This document shows positions 41,101 to 52,453 of a DNA stretch of 64,000 nt, in pieces (the first letter of the stretch is position 1; every line of letters begins with the position of its first letter). This DNA comes from Mansonella perstans. Taxonomy: Eukaryota > Nematoda > Chromadorea > Rhabditida > Onchocercidae. The translations under genes and the position numbers were made by a program. The notes beneath the pieces were generated by a model that saw only the letters and a program-made list of their open reading frames with translations, was not told the origin of the DNA and ran no database searches. The stretch spans positions 186,001-250,000 of the forward strand of contig JBAMDO010000576.1 of the NCBI GenBank assembly GCA_037074765.1, written 5' to 3'.

Positions 41101-44100
41101 GAGGCTGAAAAAAAGGATTGAATTTTTTTTTTATCACGAATATCTTCGGATGTACTGCTTTTGAAAGTAAGAAGGAGATTTGGGACTTTTCTAAATACTT
41201 TTCAGTCTATTTGGTAAATACATTTCATTTGTATTTTTCTAAATACATTTCAATCTATTTGGCGCTGAAATTTTTCTCCTTGATGTTTAATTTCCGTTTT
41301 TCTTCAACTCTGTAGCAATTGCTGCAATTGAAACAATTTTCCTTGTCTAATGGTATTAATTTATAGAAATAATTTACTGACTCACATAGAAAGACTGAAA
41401 TGCTCAAAAGTAATTTATCTTTATTGATATTTTTGTGGCACTCATCCATTTATCCATAGCAAAGTTTACTAATTCAATTTCTCTATTCTGTCTATCCTTC
41501 CAATAAAGTCTTAGTGATTGAATTGTGCTCGAGACAAGCAAGGTTGAGGCTGAAAAAAAGAATTGAATTTTTTTTATCACGAATATCTTCGGATATACTG
41601 CGTTTGAAAGTAAGAAGGAGATTTGGGATTATCTAAATACTCTATTTGGCGCTGAAATTTTTCTCCTTGCTGTTTAATTTCCGTTTTTCTTCAACTCCGT
41701 AGCAATTGCTGCAGTTGAAACATGCATTGCCAAATTGGATTTGCCTTCTATCTAGTTATTTCTAGCCTCTTTCACTTTGCTAATCCTTCTAACTTCCTTG
41801 CTTCTCTAAACTTTCTTCCTTTTCTATATCAATCATCAGCAAGTAAATCCAACTCTGATTGTACTCTTTCCTGTTCCTTTTAATGGAGCTGTTAATCGGC
41901 TTATTGCGGACGTAAGGCGTAATTTTCTACTTCATCACTTTTCCTGTTATTTTTATAAAAGGCATCTGTCAAATTATTGAAAAGATCCTTAAATAGATGG
42001 CTAAATATCACAAACAGCAGATTTTTATTTGTAGTTCCTGAAACTCACTGCTATCACAAATAAATTAGTGTTTAAAATACTCGTTCCTGAAAGGCGAACT
42101 TTTTTACTTGTCAATACCGTCAAGCTCGAATTTCATACAGAATTCATTTTAATTCGAGAATTTTTGTTTATGTAAGCATTTAGAGATGCCGAATTAAATT
42201 GATTGAAAAAAAATCATCGAGAAAATTTCCTCTTCCGCTTTTCCATTTGCTCACTACTTATTACTGGCCGAATTATTAAGGTGAACTTTTTAAACTGCTC
42301 TTTCAAAATAAAAAAAAAAATGCTATTCATGGTGAAGAATGAGAATCAGTCCAAAGAAGGTAAGATATCGAAGAAAACTAAAAAGCGTCAACCTGATCAT
42401 ATTTTCTTGCACTGAAATAGTAAATTAATCAATTTTTGTGATTCTCAATTTCTTAATTTCAAAAATTATTGCATAGAAAAACTGCTAAAACAAATTGATA
42501 ATGGCAGTAGTTTTAGAAACAAATAAGGCTACATAATGCAAATTAGATTAGGGACGTATAATTCAATTGCATTTTCTACGGCCTGCATTATTTCTTGTAT
42601 TGTTAATTGCAGGAAGTATTCAAATAATTGCCCGAAATTAATATGTAACAATTCTATTCAGATTAAGTCCTATTTCTAAGTGTTTAAACGGAGATAGTAT
42701 CGATTTCACATATCACTGTTAACATTTCAAGAAAAGTGAAGATTGTATTAAAATAATGTCAGACTTTGCCAGCACGACATATAATTTCATGAGGTTCAAA
42801 GTTTCTGTTCAATTAAAAAAAAACCAGAGAATTTCGAAGTCATATGATGGATTTTGATGAATTTAAAAATTTTTATGGAGGAAAGAAATTGAAATACAGG
42901 GCCCGTGACTTTTATAAAGATTTCAAATTTCTATTAGCAAAGTTACAGTTTAGGGTCAGTGACAGAATAATTTTAATGACAATCAAAATAAAAGTTATCA
43001 GATTTTTTTTGAATATAATTTATAAAATTGACTGAATGCAAACATATTTAAAATGACTAAAAAATTCTACTGGTTGATTATTGCTTTTATGGTAATAAAT
43101 TTTCGAAATGATTTACATCATTGCTTCGGCCAATCATAATTGCAGCACGCCTTTTCTAGTCAGACAAAATTCCTCCAGAATCAATCAATTACATAGTTAA
43201 AATATTGCTAACAGCAGCTTCTTTCGAATTATTTGAAAGTTAAATTAGGTCAGATGATGTAGTTAATCTTCAAAATGTGCATAAATCCATGGTTAATTTT
43301 TTTTTTTGCTCAGAAACATGTGTTAAGGAAAGTGCTCCTTTTGTATTTCAATGGTCATCTTATTTGAAAGTTTCATTCGTAATTTGTAGCAAACTCTTTC
43401 ACTAGTACACTACATACTATCAATCTTTATTCACCATGAAATTATTAGCTGTAAATGTTTTTTTTTGATACACTTAATGCTAAGAATATTTCTGTCATTT
43501 CACATTACTTCAAATTTGTAAGAATATGTAGTGGATATCGGAAAGCTTTTAAGATTTCTTTAGTAAGCACAAAACTACTTCTCTTCTCACTACATTTATT
43601 AGATAATGCAACAGCCAGTTATACTGCTTTCTATGCTCTTTCTAATACAAGTACTTGATTTTGGAATAAAAAAATTTTGTTGTGAAATTTGAATTAACAA
43701 AGATTTTGCACAAATCTTTTTCACTAGATTATGTTTAGATTTGGGACAGTAAAATATATCTGTCAAAAAGAAAAGTAAAAATTTTGAGTGAAAATGGAAT
43801 AATGAATTTGCAATTACTTCATGATTAAAATTTAAAAAAAGTCAAAAGATCACTGAGCGCAATGGAAGGAAAACATTTTGCTTTTTAAAATTAAAATGCA
43901 AAAAAACTAACCAGGTTAGTGAGCTAGTAATGTGATCCAAATCCAACAAATACAATCAAGAAATGTTGTCATAATTATTTAAATAATGTTATCAGAATTA
44001 AATCCGAACATGTGTCTTCACATTTATTCTCAATTTTATTTTAGTGCATCGTCATCGTTGGAGCGACAGCAAAGCAACAAAGTTGGAAGTATAACTCAAA

Positions 44101-47100
44101 CGGATCTAAGTTTAGTCCACATTAGTGATCAGTTAAGCTCCTATCTCAATGGCTTTACAGTTGACAGCAGTATCCAGGACACTAGTTTTTTCACATATCA
44201 GGTGACCCCATTTATGTTTTCCTTTATTTTTTTGTAATTCTTTTATTTATTTTGGTTTTTAAGGACCCGTTTCCTGAATAATTTAATCAGTCTAAAAGCA
44301 AAATTTATTGAGGGCATATGCAAAAAAACAAGCAATTTTGAGAAGTACTTTGTACTTTCTTCAAATATGTCGCCACAGGCTCGCTGAAATTAGGACACTT
44401 TGGTAAACTAAAGTTTGAAAAATCATATCCCAGCCATTCAGAATTACATTGCTTATTCAACATTTATATCTGTCTGTTGCTGAATAAATTGTGATTATTA
44501 CCATAATTCTGAATCTTTGATGGATCAAAACTTCAATGATTTCGACAAAAGAAAAGTTTAATTGTAATCAGAAAAAAAAGTGAATTTAAGAAAAAAATTT
44601 TGAAAATGATTTGCTTGCACTATTTAGTATCATTAGAGTGGGCTTGTTAATTAGCAGATGGAACAAGAATGAGAAAAAGAAAGATGCGAGGTAAGCTATT
44701 CTAAAAGATATGACAACCAGATTTATTAATATTACTTTACAGAAATGATAAATTGAGCAGTTGGAATCATATAGTTTGCTCACCCAAGCTAAAATTTGAA
44801 TAATTAAAAATCCATCAACTGGTGATTGAGCTTTCAGATTTTATGAATTTCATTTGTGATAGCTTGATCTAAACATGCAAAATTTGCAATTCCATTTTAA
44901 TAAGGTTTTAATTCTATTTTGTTTTTCAAAATTTTTTAACACTTACCAAAACCCTTTTTTATATTTGTTGAAATATCGAAATTTTATTGATCGTCTCCTG
45001 AGCCATTTGGGATAAAACATCATTGAGTTGGAAAATGTTCCTGTTCCATGTTATTTAATAACAAATGTAAAGCCAGCAAAAAATTGCATGAATAAAATTG
45101 CACGAATTATATTTTTTTGCCCCGTAGCATATTTTTTTCTTCCACCGGTGACAAATTAATGCGAGCAGAATATATTATCTAAAATCTCTGTTATTCTAAC
45201 TAGGTTAAATGTTACGAATGAAGTTGAATTTTAATTTGAAAATTGAATATCGAAAACAGGAGGGCCATTTATTTCTTTAGTTTTTGTAAGGGGCCATCAT
45301 TTTTTACTAATTATCTTTTTTTATAAGGACAATGTGGATTTTATTCCGGAATCCGTAAATAACACAATTACTAGAGTACTGTTGCCACTAATTTATCTTG
45401 GATGAATTTTCAAAAATTTCAAAATCATTTGGACATACTTGTGAATTAACTTAAAACGTGGGGACGATAGATGCAAATACTAATTTGAATGATACTTCCA
45501 TTTACAAATTTCATTTCGAGTTTCTTCAAATTATCCAGAAGTATTATTTAAGGCACGAATATCATGCCAAAATGAAGGAATCCATGGTAGAATTATTCTT
45601 CAAATAAAGTTGCTTTACATTTTTCCTCTTTTACAATTATTTGCTAGAAAGTAGCCCTTATTAGAATTGATCATTACGTTAGTGGCATTAATAGAGTGCA
45701 GCCCAAAAAACACTAGATGATTTGGGAGTAAATTCTTAGGATTCATTGGTGAAATTTATCGACCTTGGCCCAATACACTGATAGTTTTCACTCATGAAGT
45801 AAGAATTCAAATTTAATATTTAAAATTTCTCCATCAGTTTTTTGAAACGTAAATGTTTTTTTATATACTAAAAATGATGCTTCCAAAAAGTTGTAGAATT
45901 CACAGAGTCTACAGAATATTTTTTCTGGTGGACTTCGCATAATTTTACAACCACGAGCACTAAAGCACAAAAGTAGTCAAATTTTAGTCACAATGAAATT
46001 ATCAATATCTGAATTTTCTTTGTAGCTTAATCTATCATTATCCTATAAAGTGGGATAAATGACCTCTATACTTTTTCTTCGTCCTCTTTTCTCTATTTTT
46101 TTGGAGTTTCTTGGAACGCTACTGCATTAGAGTTTTTTACTAATCTACATTACGCTATTAATGTTATATTGATGATCGCAATAGAACAAAAAAAATTTAT
46201 TACGGACACATGATTACATTGTTATTAAAATTATAAATTAATGATGTTGTTGTTTCCTTCTATTTGAGTTACCATGAGTGGTTTTGTCTGCAATCATTTG
46301 CAATGCTTCTCAAAATCGCTCTAGAAGATCCCCTGAGACAATTGCTGCGTAAAAACATCTACAATATAAGGCATAATTAAGAATTTTCTTTTACTACTGA
46401 TCAGATCTTGTAAAGCCAACTCTTCTTCATTTCTGGATAATTATTCGTAAAAAGTTATATTTTAGACTTCCAACTGGAAAAAATGGGAGATTGAAACGAG
46501 AATCTGATATGATGTCATTTTCGGCATTAGCTTCTGTGTAAATGACACTTTTGACAATAAATAAAGAAATTTCCCCGTTGATTGACTCATATAGCAGCTG
46601 TTAGACTAGATGAGTTTCTTGTTTCATAGGCATTACAACAACAGCCTTAAAAGTAAAGCGGTGGACGTATACATATATCACCTATCATTTCCTATGCTAT
46701 CTGCACATAATCAGTTAATGTTTTCCCTCTTTTTTTCTATTTCTGAAGGGGCGCGATGAAGGTTAGGCCTGAAGTAAGGCATTTTTTGATTATCAGTGTA
46801 TTTAATATTGACTTTCGGTTTCAATAGCTAACCTATAAATGAAAGTTAAGTTATCAATGTCACTAATAAATTACTCCTAACCGATTTAACTTTAGCAAAC
46901 ATACGCAATCAATACTAATAAGAATAATATTCGATATAAGACAACAGTGACAGTTTCACGGCAGCAACAGACAGAAGCATAAGTGATAAGAATATAATAG
47001 AAAAAATGACCAGTCAACTTCATCAGTGGCTAACTATCTAATTTTCAGGGAATGAATTTTTTAGCGAAGCATTTCTTCGAGTATCAGTCGTTGAATAATC

Positions 47101-49285
47101 GACCAAATTATGCTGTACAATTACATAAACTGGTTTGTTTATTCGTTTCAAATCATCGTTCAACTGAAGTACAAATGCATGCACATATTTCACTTCGAAT
47201 GAATTTCAGCCACCTTCAGAAGCTGGTGCTGATCAATCTGCATCTTGGGTTCCAAAATCGATGACCAAAGCAGGCAAGAATCAGGCTGCACCAGCAGCTC
47301 GTGCTAATCGTACTAATGCTGAATTGAAGCTTGGAACACATCGATATGGACGGGCAGCCAGACATGAATTTCGAGAATGGGGCGATAAGCATGGAGGTAG
47401 AAGAATGGATACTTTACCGACCTGTACTAGCCAAAATTTTTCCCTACTTTTAATGATCTGTGCATTTATTCGATTGAAGTTTTTTTTTTTTTTTTTTCAT
47501 TGACATCGAAGCTGATAAGTTACAATATGCAAACTGTCATTATAAAATGAATTGTTTATTGCAATTCTGCAATTTCAATAATTATAATTTTATCCTAACT
47601 GCTCTAAACACATGAGGATTGCAGAGCTAAAAGGCGAAAAATTAACACCACATAAGGATCCTTTAACCAAATTTTTGTCAAATGAAGAAAATTTACCGCG
47701 GAATTTGTTTGACAGCGAATTCGAAGATCGGATTTTTCAAATGAAACCAGAAACTCTACCAGAAGTATTAGCAAGAAGTAATAAACCCGATGAAATCGAT
47801 TTGTCGCTGTCTTGTGCTGATAACACTCCTGTATCTTTCCACCCATTTATTTTTCAAGTTAATTCAAGTTTTTTTTCCAATTTCAAATTTATATGGAAAA
47901 AAAAATATATGAAACAAAGATTACACAAAATTTACTGTAATTCACTCATTCTGTCTTTCCTCTCTTCCTTAATATGCGTTTCTTTGATTTAACTCTTTCT
48001 AAATGCGTTTTCCATTTTCTTAATTTCAATTAAGATCAAGAAACTAAAAACTTTGAACCTTTTCAGGGCACAAAATATGAAGCAGAAGTGCTAACAATTC
48101 TAACATATGCGCCAAATGTGCAGTTCGTTACGGCCACTGTCAAAAAGGCTAAGTCGTTACCATTTAATAACAGTAAGTCATGTTCACGTGTCACATTGAT
48201 AAATTTTAGATCTAGATTAGCTTCTTAAAATGCTAATAAGTAAATGTTTTTAGAGCCGTTTGCTCGGGTTATGTTGTTTGACAAGCGCCATCTGTTGGAG
48301 CAGAAACAAACAACAGTGATATCAACGTCTATTTGTAAAAGATGTCCCACTATTAATTGGTAAGAAACATTCATCATTTAACTTTATTTAGTTTTGAAGT
48401 CAGAACTTTCCTTGTTAGAATTCCCAATTTAAATGGTTGTGAATCTTATATATGTATCTTGCAAATGATCTGTTCACCGTAATTTTAATTTAAATACGTC
48501 TGTTCCAGTTTTTATGCAAAATTCCTTCAGTGTGAAAAGTTTCAAATACAGTTTCAAAAACTATTGACTGATAAGTTGCTATTAACTTCATGTACTGTTG
48601 ATTAAATTTCTATTTTAATAGGCGACAAAAACCATCTACATCAAGTTTTCCACTGCCTCCCTCATCAGCTGATACAACTCACATAATACCACCGACGGAT
48701 GCTATCTTTTCGGAATCCTTCCTATTTCACGTCACGCCACAAATGCTTGATAGGTGTCATATCGTTATAGAAGTGCGTTATTCGTAGATTTCTTTCTTTT
48801 TTTTCCTTATTGAAGAATGAATTTAAAGTCAAAAGTATTCATTTGACTGTTTGCAAAAAAAGTCATTGAAGTCGTGACTCTCGCTTTCACGCCTATTATT
48901 TATTGGCCATTGTTCATAAGTTTTTTTTCCACAGCTTTATCTTTCAATATTTATTTCAAATTAGCTTATTTTCCTAAAATTTGTTTCATTCAATCAAACT
49001 TCCGTCTTTCATATTGCAACAGTTCAATTACTGCTATGGCTGATTACATAGTAGACTTATAAGAAAAAATTTGACAGGCAGATTTGGCTGAAGGAGTGAG
49101 TAATAATAATTCGTTTATAGATGTTCGATACTGATCCAGCTGATTGCAATCGTGGACCGGTTCCAGTTGGACATTGCGTGATTGGCCCGATGTGTCCAGG
49201 AGCCGGTTGTGCTCACTGGTTACAAATGATCCGGAAGACTGGCTTGCCAATCTGCATGTGGCATCGCCTGTCGAAGAATCAATGA
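29119..49285 (+). CDS. Large protein with Ser-rich N-terminal region and C-terminal synaptotagmin-C2B-like domain, 20 exons
   Basis: Exons: 29119-29314, 34835-34993, 35203-35280, 35482-35637, 35878-35983, 36080-36222, 36529-36651, 37191-37339, 37616-37742, 37826-38003, 38379-38572, 39545-39623, 44045-44201, 47049-47132, 47210-47396, 47625-47857, 48067-48172, 48254-48359, 48622-48772, 49121-49285 (TGA 49283-49285). Every junction keeps phase; total 958 aa. The first two thirds are disordered-looking: Ser/Asn-rich (SLPLSSSESKDSRRSSS), a Q5 run, an acidic stretch (FYSDDEEDDDNLSS), no membrane segment. The last 180 residues resemble a synaptotagmin C2B: core strands around YEAEVLTILTYAP and VQFVTATVKKAKSLP, then FARVMLFDKRHLLEQKQTTV, SFLFHVTPQMLDRCHIVIEV, FDTDPAD, a CAHWLQMIRKTGLPICMWHR helix and WHRL, fitting the C2B WHxL motif. 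Loop-1 aspartates are missing, so Ca2+ binding is doubtful. Family and symbol are not recognised. The exon 1 to exon 2 link over 5.5 kb is the weakest join; exons 2-20 are solid. The first exon stays open upstream to an acceptor at 29077. Confidence 0.8.
29315..34834 (+). other. Large intron 1 of the C2-domain gene
   Basis: The donor follows TTC G at 29314. The acceptor chosen at 34834 (GCGGTAG) restores phase; the competing acceptor at 34818 (ACTGTAG) would need phase 0. The intron contains an imperfect direct repeat near 30405-30430 and 30510-30536 and a 20 bp poly(T) tract at 30992-31011. A small exon-like open segment near 29826-29880 does not fit the reading phase. Nothing else is supported. 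Confidence 0.45.
30992..31011. repeat. Poly(T) tract
   Basis: Twenty consecutive T followed by GCAG. This mimics a perfect 3' splice site, but no open coding segment follows it. Confidence 0.85.
37337..37398 (+). repeat. 31 bp tandem duplication carrying the splice donor of exon 8
   Basis: The unit AAGGTCTTTATTTAATGTAT... (31 bp) occurs twice head to tail at 37337-37367 and 37368-37398. Each copy begins with the exon/intron border AAG/GT, so exon 8 of the C2-domain gene has two identical consecutive 5' splice sites. Use of the second adds 31 nt and an immediate in-frame TAA. Confidence 0.9.
39286..39492. repeat. Pair of 27 bp direct repeats
   Basis: AGTCAATCCATATATAAATT... (27 bp) is present identically at 39286-39312 and 39466-39492, 180 bp apart, in the intron before exon 12 of the C2-domain gene. 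The intervening sequence shows no coding potential. Confidence 0.8.
39624..44044 (+). other. 4.4 kb intron 12 of the C2-domain gene
   Basis: AT-rich intron holding the 445 bp tandem duplication at 40891-41725. Open frames inside it are short and A/T-biased, with no recognised motif. Confidence 0.6.
40891..41725. repeat. Two-copy tandem duplication (about 445 bp and 390 bp units)
   Basis: Copy 1 starts at 40891 (ATTTTCCTTGTCTAATGATA) and runs to 41335. Copy 2 starts at 41336 with only scattered substitutions and runs to about 41725. Copy 1 carries an extra internal duplication of a TCTAAATAC...TTTCA..CTATTTGG segment (about 41190-41260) that copy 2 lacks. High identity means a recent event. 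No terminal inverted repeats or ORF were recognised. Confidence 0.85.
44202..47048 (+). other. 2.8 kb intron 13 of the C2-domain gene
   Basis: Between the CAG/GTGACC donor and the TTTTCAG/GGAATG acceptor. No coding or structured element was recognised. Confidence 0.55.
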
Positions 49286-49877
49286 GAGTTACATGAAGTT
49301 TCACAAATTATGAAGTTTTCTACATGATGATTGCAAATTACTCATTTCAGCATACATTCCATTATGTGTTTTTGTTTATACCTAAAATCTCAGAAGTTGT
49401 CAAATTTTATGCATCACTTCATGTACATATCACCACAATGTGAAGCGTCTTCTCCCTCATAGTTCACGACTACAGTGATGTTCATTTCAATTAAATTACA
49501 TGCGAATATCAGTTTCACTTCATTCTACGATATCGTTCATGTTTGAACAGGCATGTCACTGGTGTGCTGCACTGAATATGATCCAATTTTGATAGTAACA
49601 TATTACAAAAAGATTTTAAAAATGAAATTTCACTAATGCTGTATAAACGGTGAAAAGGAAAAAGAATTTCAAATAGGATTTTAAAAAATCTTTCGAATAA
49701 TGATGGATAAGATTGCAAAACCAAAAAAAAAAAAAAAAAATACGGAAAACTGACAAATTAAATAAAACTGTTAAACTTAAAATGTACATACTTTCAGCTC
49801 CAACTACAGCAATGTAGATTACGCCGCTTTAGAAGAAATTGATCAAATTTTTTTCGTTCGTAAAGGAAGATAATAAG
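49286..49877. other. Convergent 3' region between the C2-domain and Ly6 genes
   Basis: About 590 bp tail-to-tail spacer. An AATAAA for the + strand gene is at 49761-49766, preceded by an A-rich tract at 49722-49740. No gene seen. Confidence 0.55.
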
Positions 49878-50627
49878 TTAAGAAATGAAATTAAGTATGA
49901 TCAGGAAGAGAAAGAATGATATCACAATAAGCGTCCTCTCAGGTTTTTGGCTCCTGTTACAAAAATCAGCATCGTTACAGTAGCAAATAATATTTTGAAT
50001 CTCGAACATATATTCCGTGATACAATGTGACTTCTCTACAAATTCTGAATTTCCATGCACGTACGATTCATCGTTTATCAATCTGAAATCTAAGCATAGC
50101 TTAAATTAATCAAACTTCACTATCTGAAGTACAATTTCTACAACGTTAATTGCTAAATTTTATTAATGGAAACGAAAAATTATTAATAAAATTTTATTAA
50201 TAGAAATATCAAATTCCAAAAGAATTAAACAAAATTTTAGCAAAACTTTGTCGATAATTTTATACTTGCTGAATTTTTAGTCTATCACATTAGCAACCGT
50301 AAGCGATAAATCTTGCCTGAATGTTTTGTTTTCGCATCCTTTGCTAACATACTGACCACTTGCTAAAAAAATATTAATTAAATAACTTCAAATTATATGT
50401 ATTTCTCGATAATTTCGAAAATAATTGGAAAAGAAATTGACTTACCAAGGGATTTAACACAGTAATCACCGTAGCATAGACCCAAATTGCATTTATATGG
50501 CATATTACATTGAAAACATTTTCGTTTTGAATTCAACGAATGCTCTGAAAATATTATTTATTAATATAAAAGTGTAGAAATTACCAAAATAAGTGAGGAT
50601 GATTTTTTGAATCATTCGTCCCTTCAT
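49878..50627 (-). CDS. Small Ly6/uPAR-domain protein, probably GPI-anchored, 4 exons
   Basis: Exons in transcription order: 50627-50585, 50544-50446, 50362-50317, 50082-49878 (TAA 49880-49878). This gives 130 aa with consistent phases. A short leader (MKGRMIQKIILTYF) precedes a cysteine domain beginning CFQCNMPYKC and passing through GLCYGDYC, SKGC, KSHC and CYCNDADFCN. That is ten cysteines closing with the Cys-Asn pair typical of three-finger Ly6/uPAR folds. The tail RTLIVISFFLFLIILNFIS is a hydrophobic C-terminus of the kind removed on GPI attachment. Exon 3 keeps its Cys and the frame only if its donor is AG/GCAAGA, a GC-AG intron; the GT alternatives I tested either hit a stop in the next exon or leave a 10 nt exon without the cysteine. 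Nematode Ly6 proteins include ODR-2/HOT-type neuronal proteins, but no closer assignment is possible. Confidence 0.8.
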
Positions 50628-50858
50628 TCTACAACTAATTAATTAAATCAATGAGAGAGAGAGGAATAAAGAGGGAGAAAAAGACAATTCAAAGAAGTCT
50701 TCCTTGTTATCATCAAGGTAATAATATATCAATGGTTATGAAACAAATCAAATTAAAAAGTGGAGCACCTGTAATCAATTCCAGGAAGGAAATTCAATTC
50801 ATTGAAATAGGGATTTGTACATAACAAATAGTTGAGAAATCAAAGTTTGCAAAGGGTT

Positions 50859-50930
50859 GGGCTGAGCCGGTGATCGAAACCGGGACCTCTCACACCCGAA
50901 GCGAGAATCATACCACTAGACCACTCAGCC
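50859..50930 (-). tRNA. tRNA-Pro (anticodon CGG)
   Basis: The minus strand folds as a 72 nt cloverleaf: acceptor GGCTGAG/CTCAGCC, D arm, anticodon stem CTCGC/GTGAG (one G-U) with loop TTCGGGT, T arm CCGGT-TTCGATC-ACCGG. There is no intron and no encoded CCA. The body matches the usual eukaryotic tRNA-Pro pattern. Confidence 0.93.
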
Positions 50931-51005
50931 TAGCGTGATTTTACGCATTATTTACTCCTTCCACATTGAACACTATTATTCTATGTAAAATAACTAGCTA
51001 AAAGA

Positions 51006-51078
51006 TGCCACGAGCCGGGATCGAACCGGCGACCTTTAGATCTTCAGTCTAACGCTCTCCCGACTGAGCTATCATGGC
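51006..51078 (-). tRNA. tRNA-Phe (anticodon GAA)
   Basis: Minus strand 73 nt cloverleaf: acceptor GCCATGA/TCGTGGC (one T-G), D arm TAGCTCAGTCGGGAGAGCG, anticodon loop in CTGAAGA, T arm with GGTTCGATCCC. No intron. It sits 75 bp upstream of the Pro tRNA on the same strand, each with its own internal promoter boxes. Confidence 0.95.
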
Positions 51079-52314
51079 CCATAATAGGAATTGTTGAAGA
51101 ATAATTAGGAAAAATGAGTTATTTTTCGTTTGAAGGAGTTGTTGTACAACGTATAGATTTGATCGTAAAATTTTAATTTAATAATTTTGAAATTGATAAA
51201 TTTGAAAGTTATAACCTTTATTATCAGCTGTGATAAGAATGAATAAAAGATGAGCAATGATTAAAGTGTAGAAAACATAACAAGTAGTTGACAGCATCAT
51301 CCATACGTTTCTCAAATATTATTGCACAACGAGAAAAAATTTATATCTAATCTTGCTGTATCTGAAATTAATAGTATAAGAAGCAAACTTTCGCATAATA
51401 TTCTTCATACGAATGCTTACAATTTGAAATTTCAAAAAAAAAAAAGATTTACAAAAGATAAAATAATTACTTGGAATGGAACAAATAAACTGATGATAGA
51501 TGCATAAGAAAGATAATGATGACTACTGAAGAAAAATATAAAGCTATTTATGGGGAAATGATATTTTGAGATAAAATGTTAAAGTTCTTATCTGTCAGCA
51601 ATGAAATCTTGTCCTGATAGCTATCTTAACACACTTCTATCTGTCAACTGTTTCTGATGGAAATGAGATTATTCAATTGATCAAATAATTATTAAAAATT
51701 GAATTGAGGGAATTGAGTTATTAGCAGTAAGTAAAGTTTGTCATTAGTGGAGTTATAAATGGCTCTTTTGATAATATTGAAGCAATTCTAAACATCCCAT
51801 TTACCAACCAACATAATAATTCGCATTTGTTCATTTGATGCTCATATAAATTCACTTCAATAGTCAAACTGCTCATTCGTTACCGCCATAATGATGCTTG
51901 TAAACGAATATCAATGAGACTAAATGTAAAGAATGTCAACAAAGAATTTTTATTATAAGATTATAGGTGAATTTATAACCATTGACTGTAACTGGCGTTA
52001 TGGTCTAAACAAAATTTCTTATAATATTTTACTTTTTTCTAGAACTACAAGGAATTATTTTTGACTTCTGAGCTATCTCTTTGGGATTATTGCGCATTTC
52101 TTTAATTAAAATAATTTTCAGCTTATGTAATTCTTGGATACATAGAATTTTTCTGAAACATAGTAAAATATTTACAAAAAATAAATTATCGACTTGATTT
52201 ATAATAATTTATTTGTAGTTTCAATGATTTTTAAAAATATTATTTCACAAATTTCCACTATCTTAAAAATTTCAAGGAATACATTCTGAGTAAGCAAACC
52301 GTAGAATTTTTCAG

Positions 52315-52453
52315 CTTGGAAAAAATTCCTTCAATAAGAAAAAATGTTGAATTCTGCTTTGTTGACGGAGATCATCGGAAGACCAATATTTGTGATCATC
52401 ATGGGAAGAACGAAGTGAAAACAAATGATGCGAAAATTCAGCGCAGTGCATAG
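52315..52453 (+). CDS. Possible orphan terminal exon, function unknown
   Basis: After a good acceptor (GAATTTTTCAG) a phase-2 segment stays open for 45 codons and ends at TAG 52451-52453. The peptide (SIRKNVEFCFVDGDHRKTN...) is balanced in composition, unlike the A/T-biased chance frames nearby. I found no partner exons upstream and recognise no family; it may be chance or a gene remnant. Confidence 0.25.

Noticed and set aside
40891..41725. Tandem duplication considered as a transposable element
   Set aside because: No terminal inverted repeats, target-site duplication or transposase frame; head-to-tail arrangement fits simple segmental duplication.
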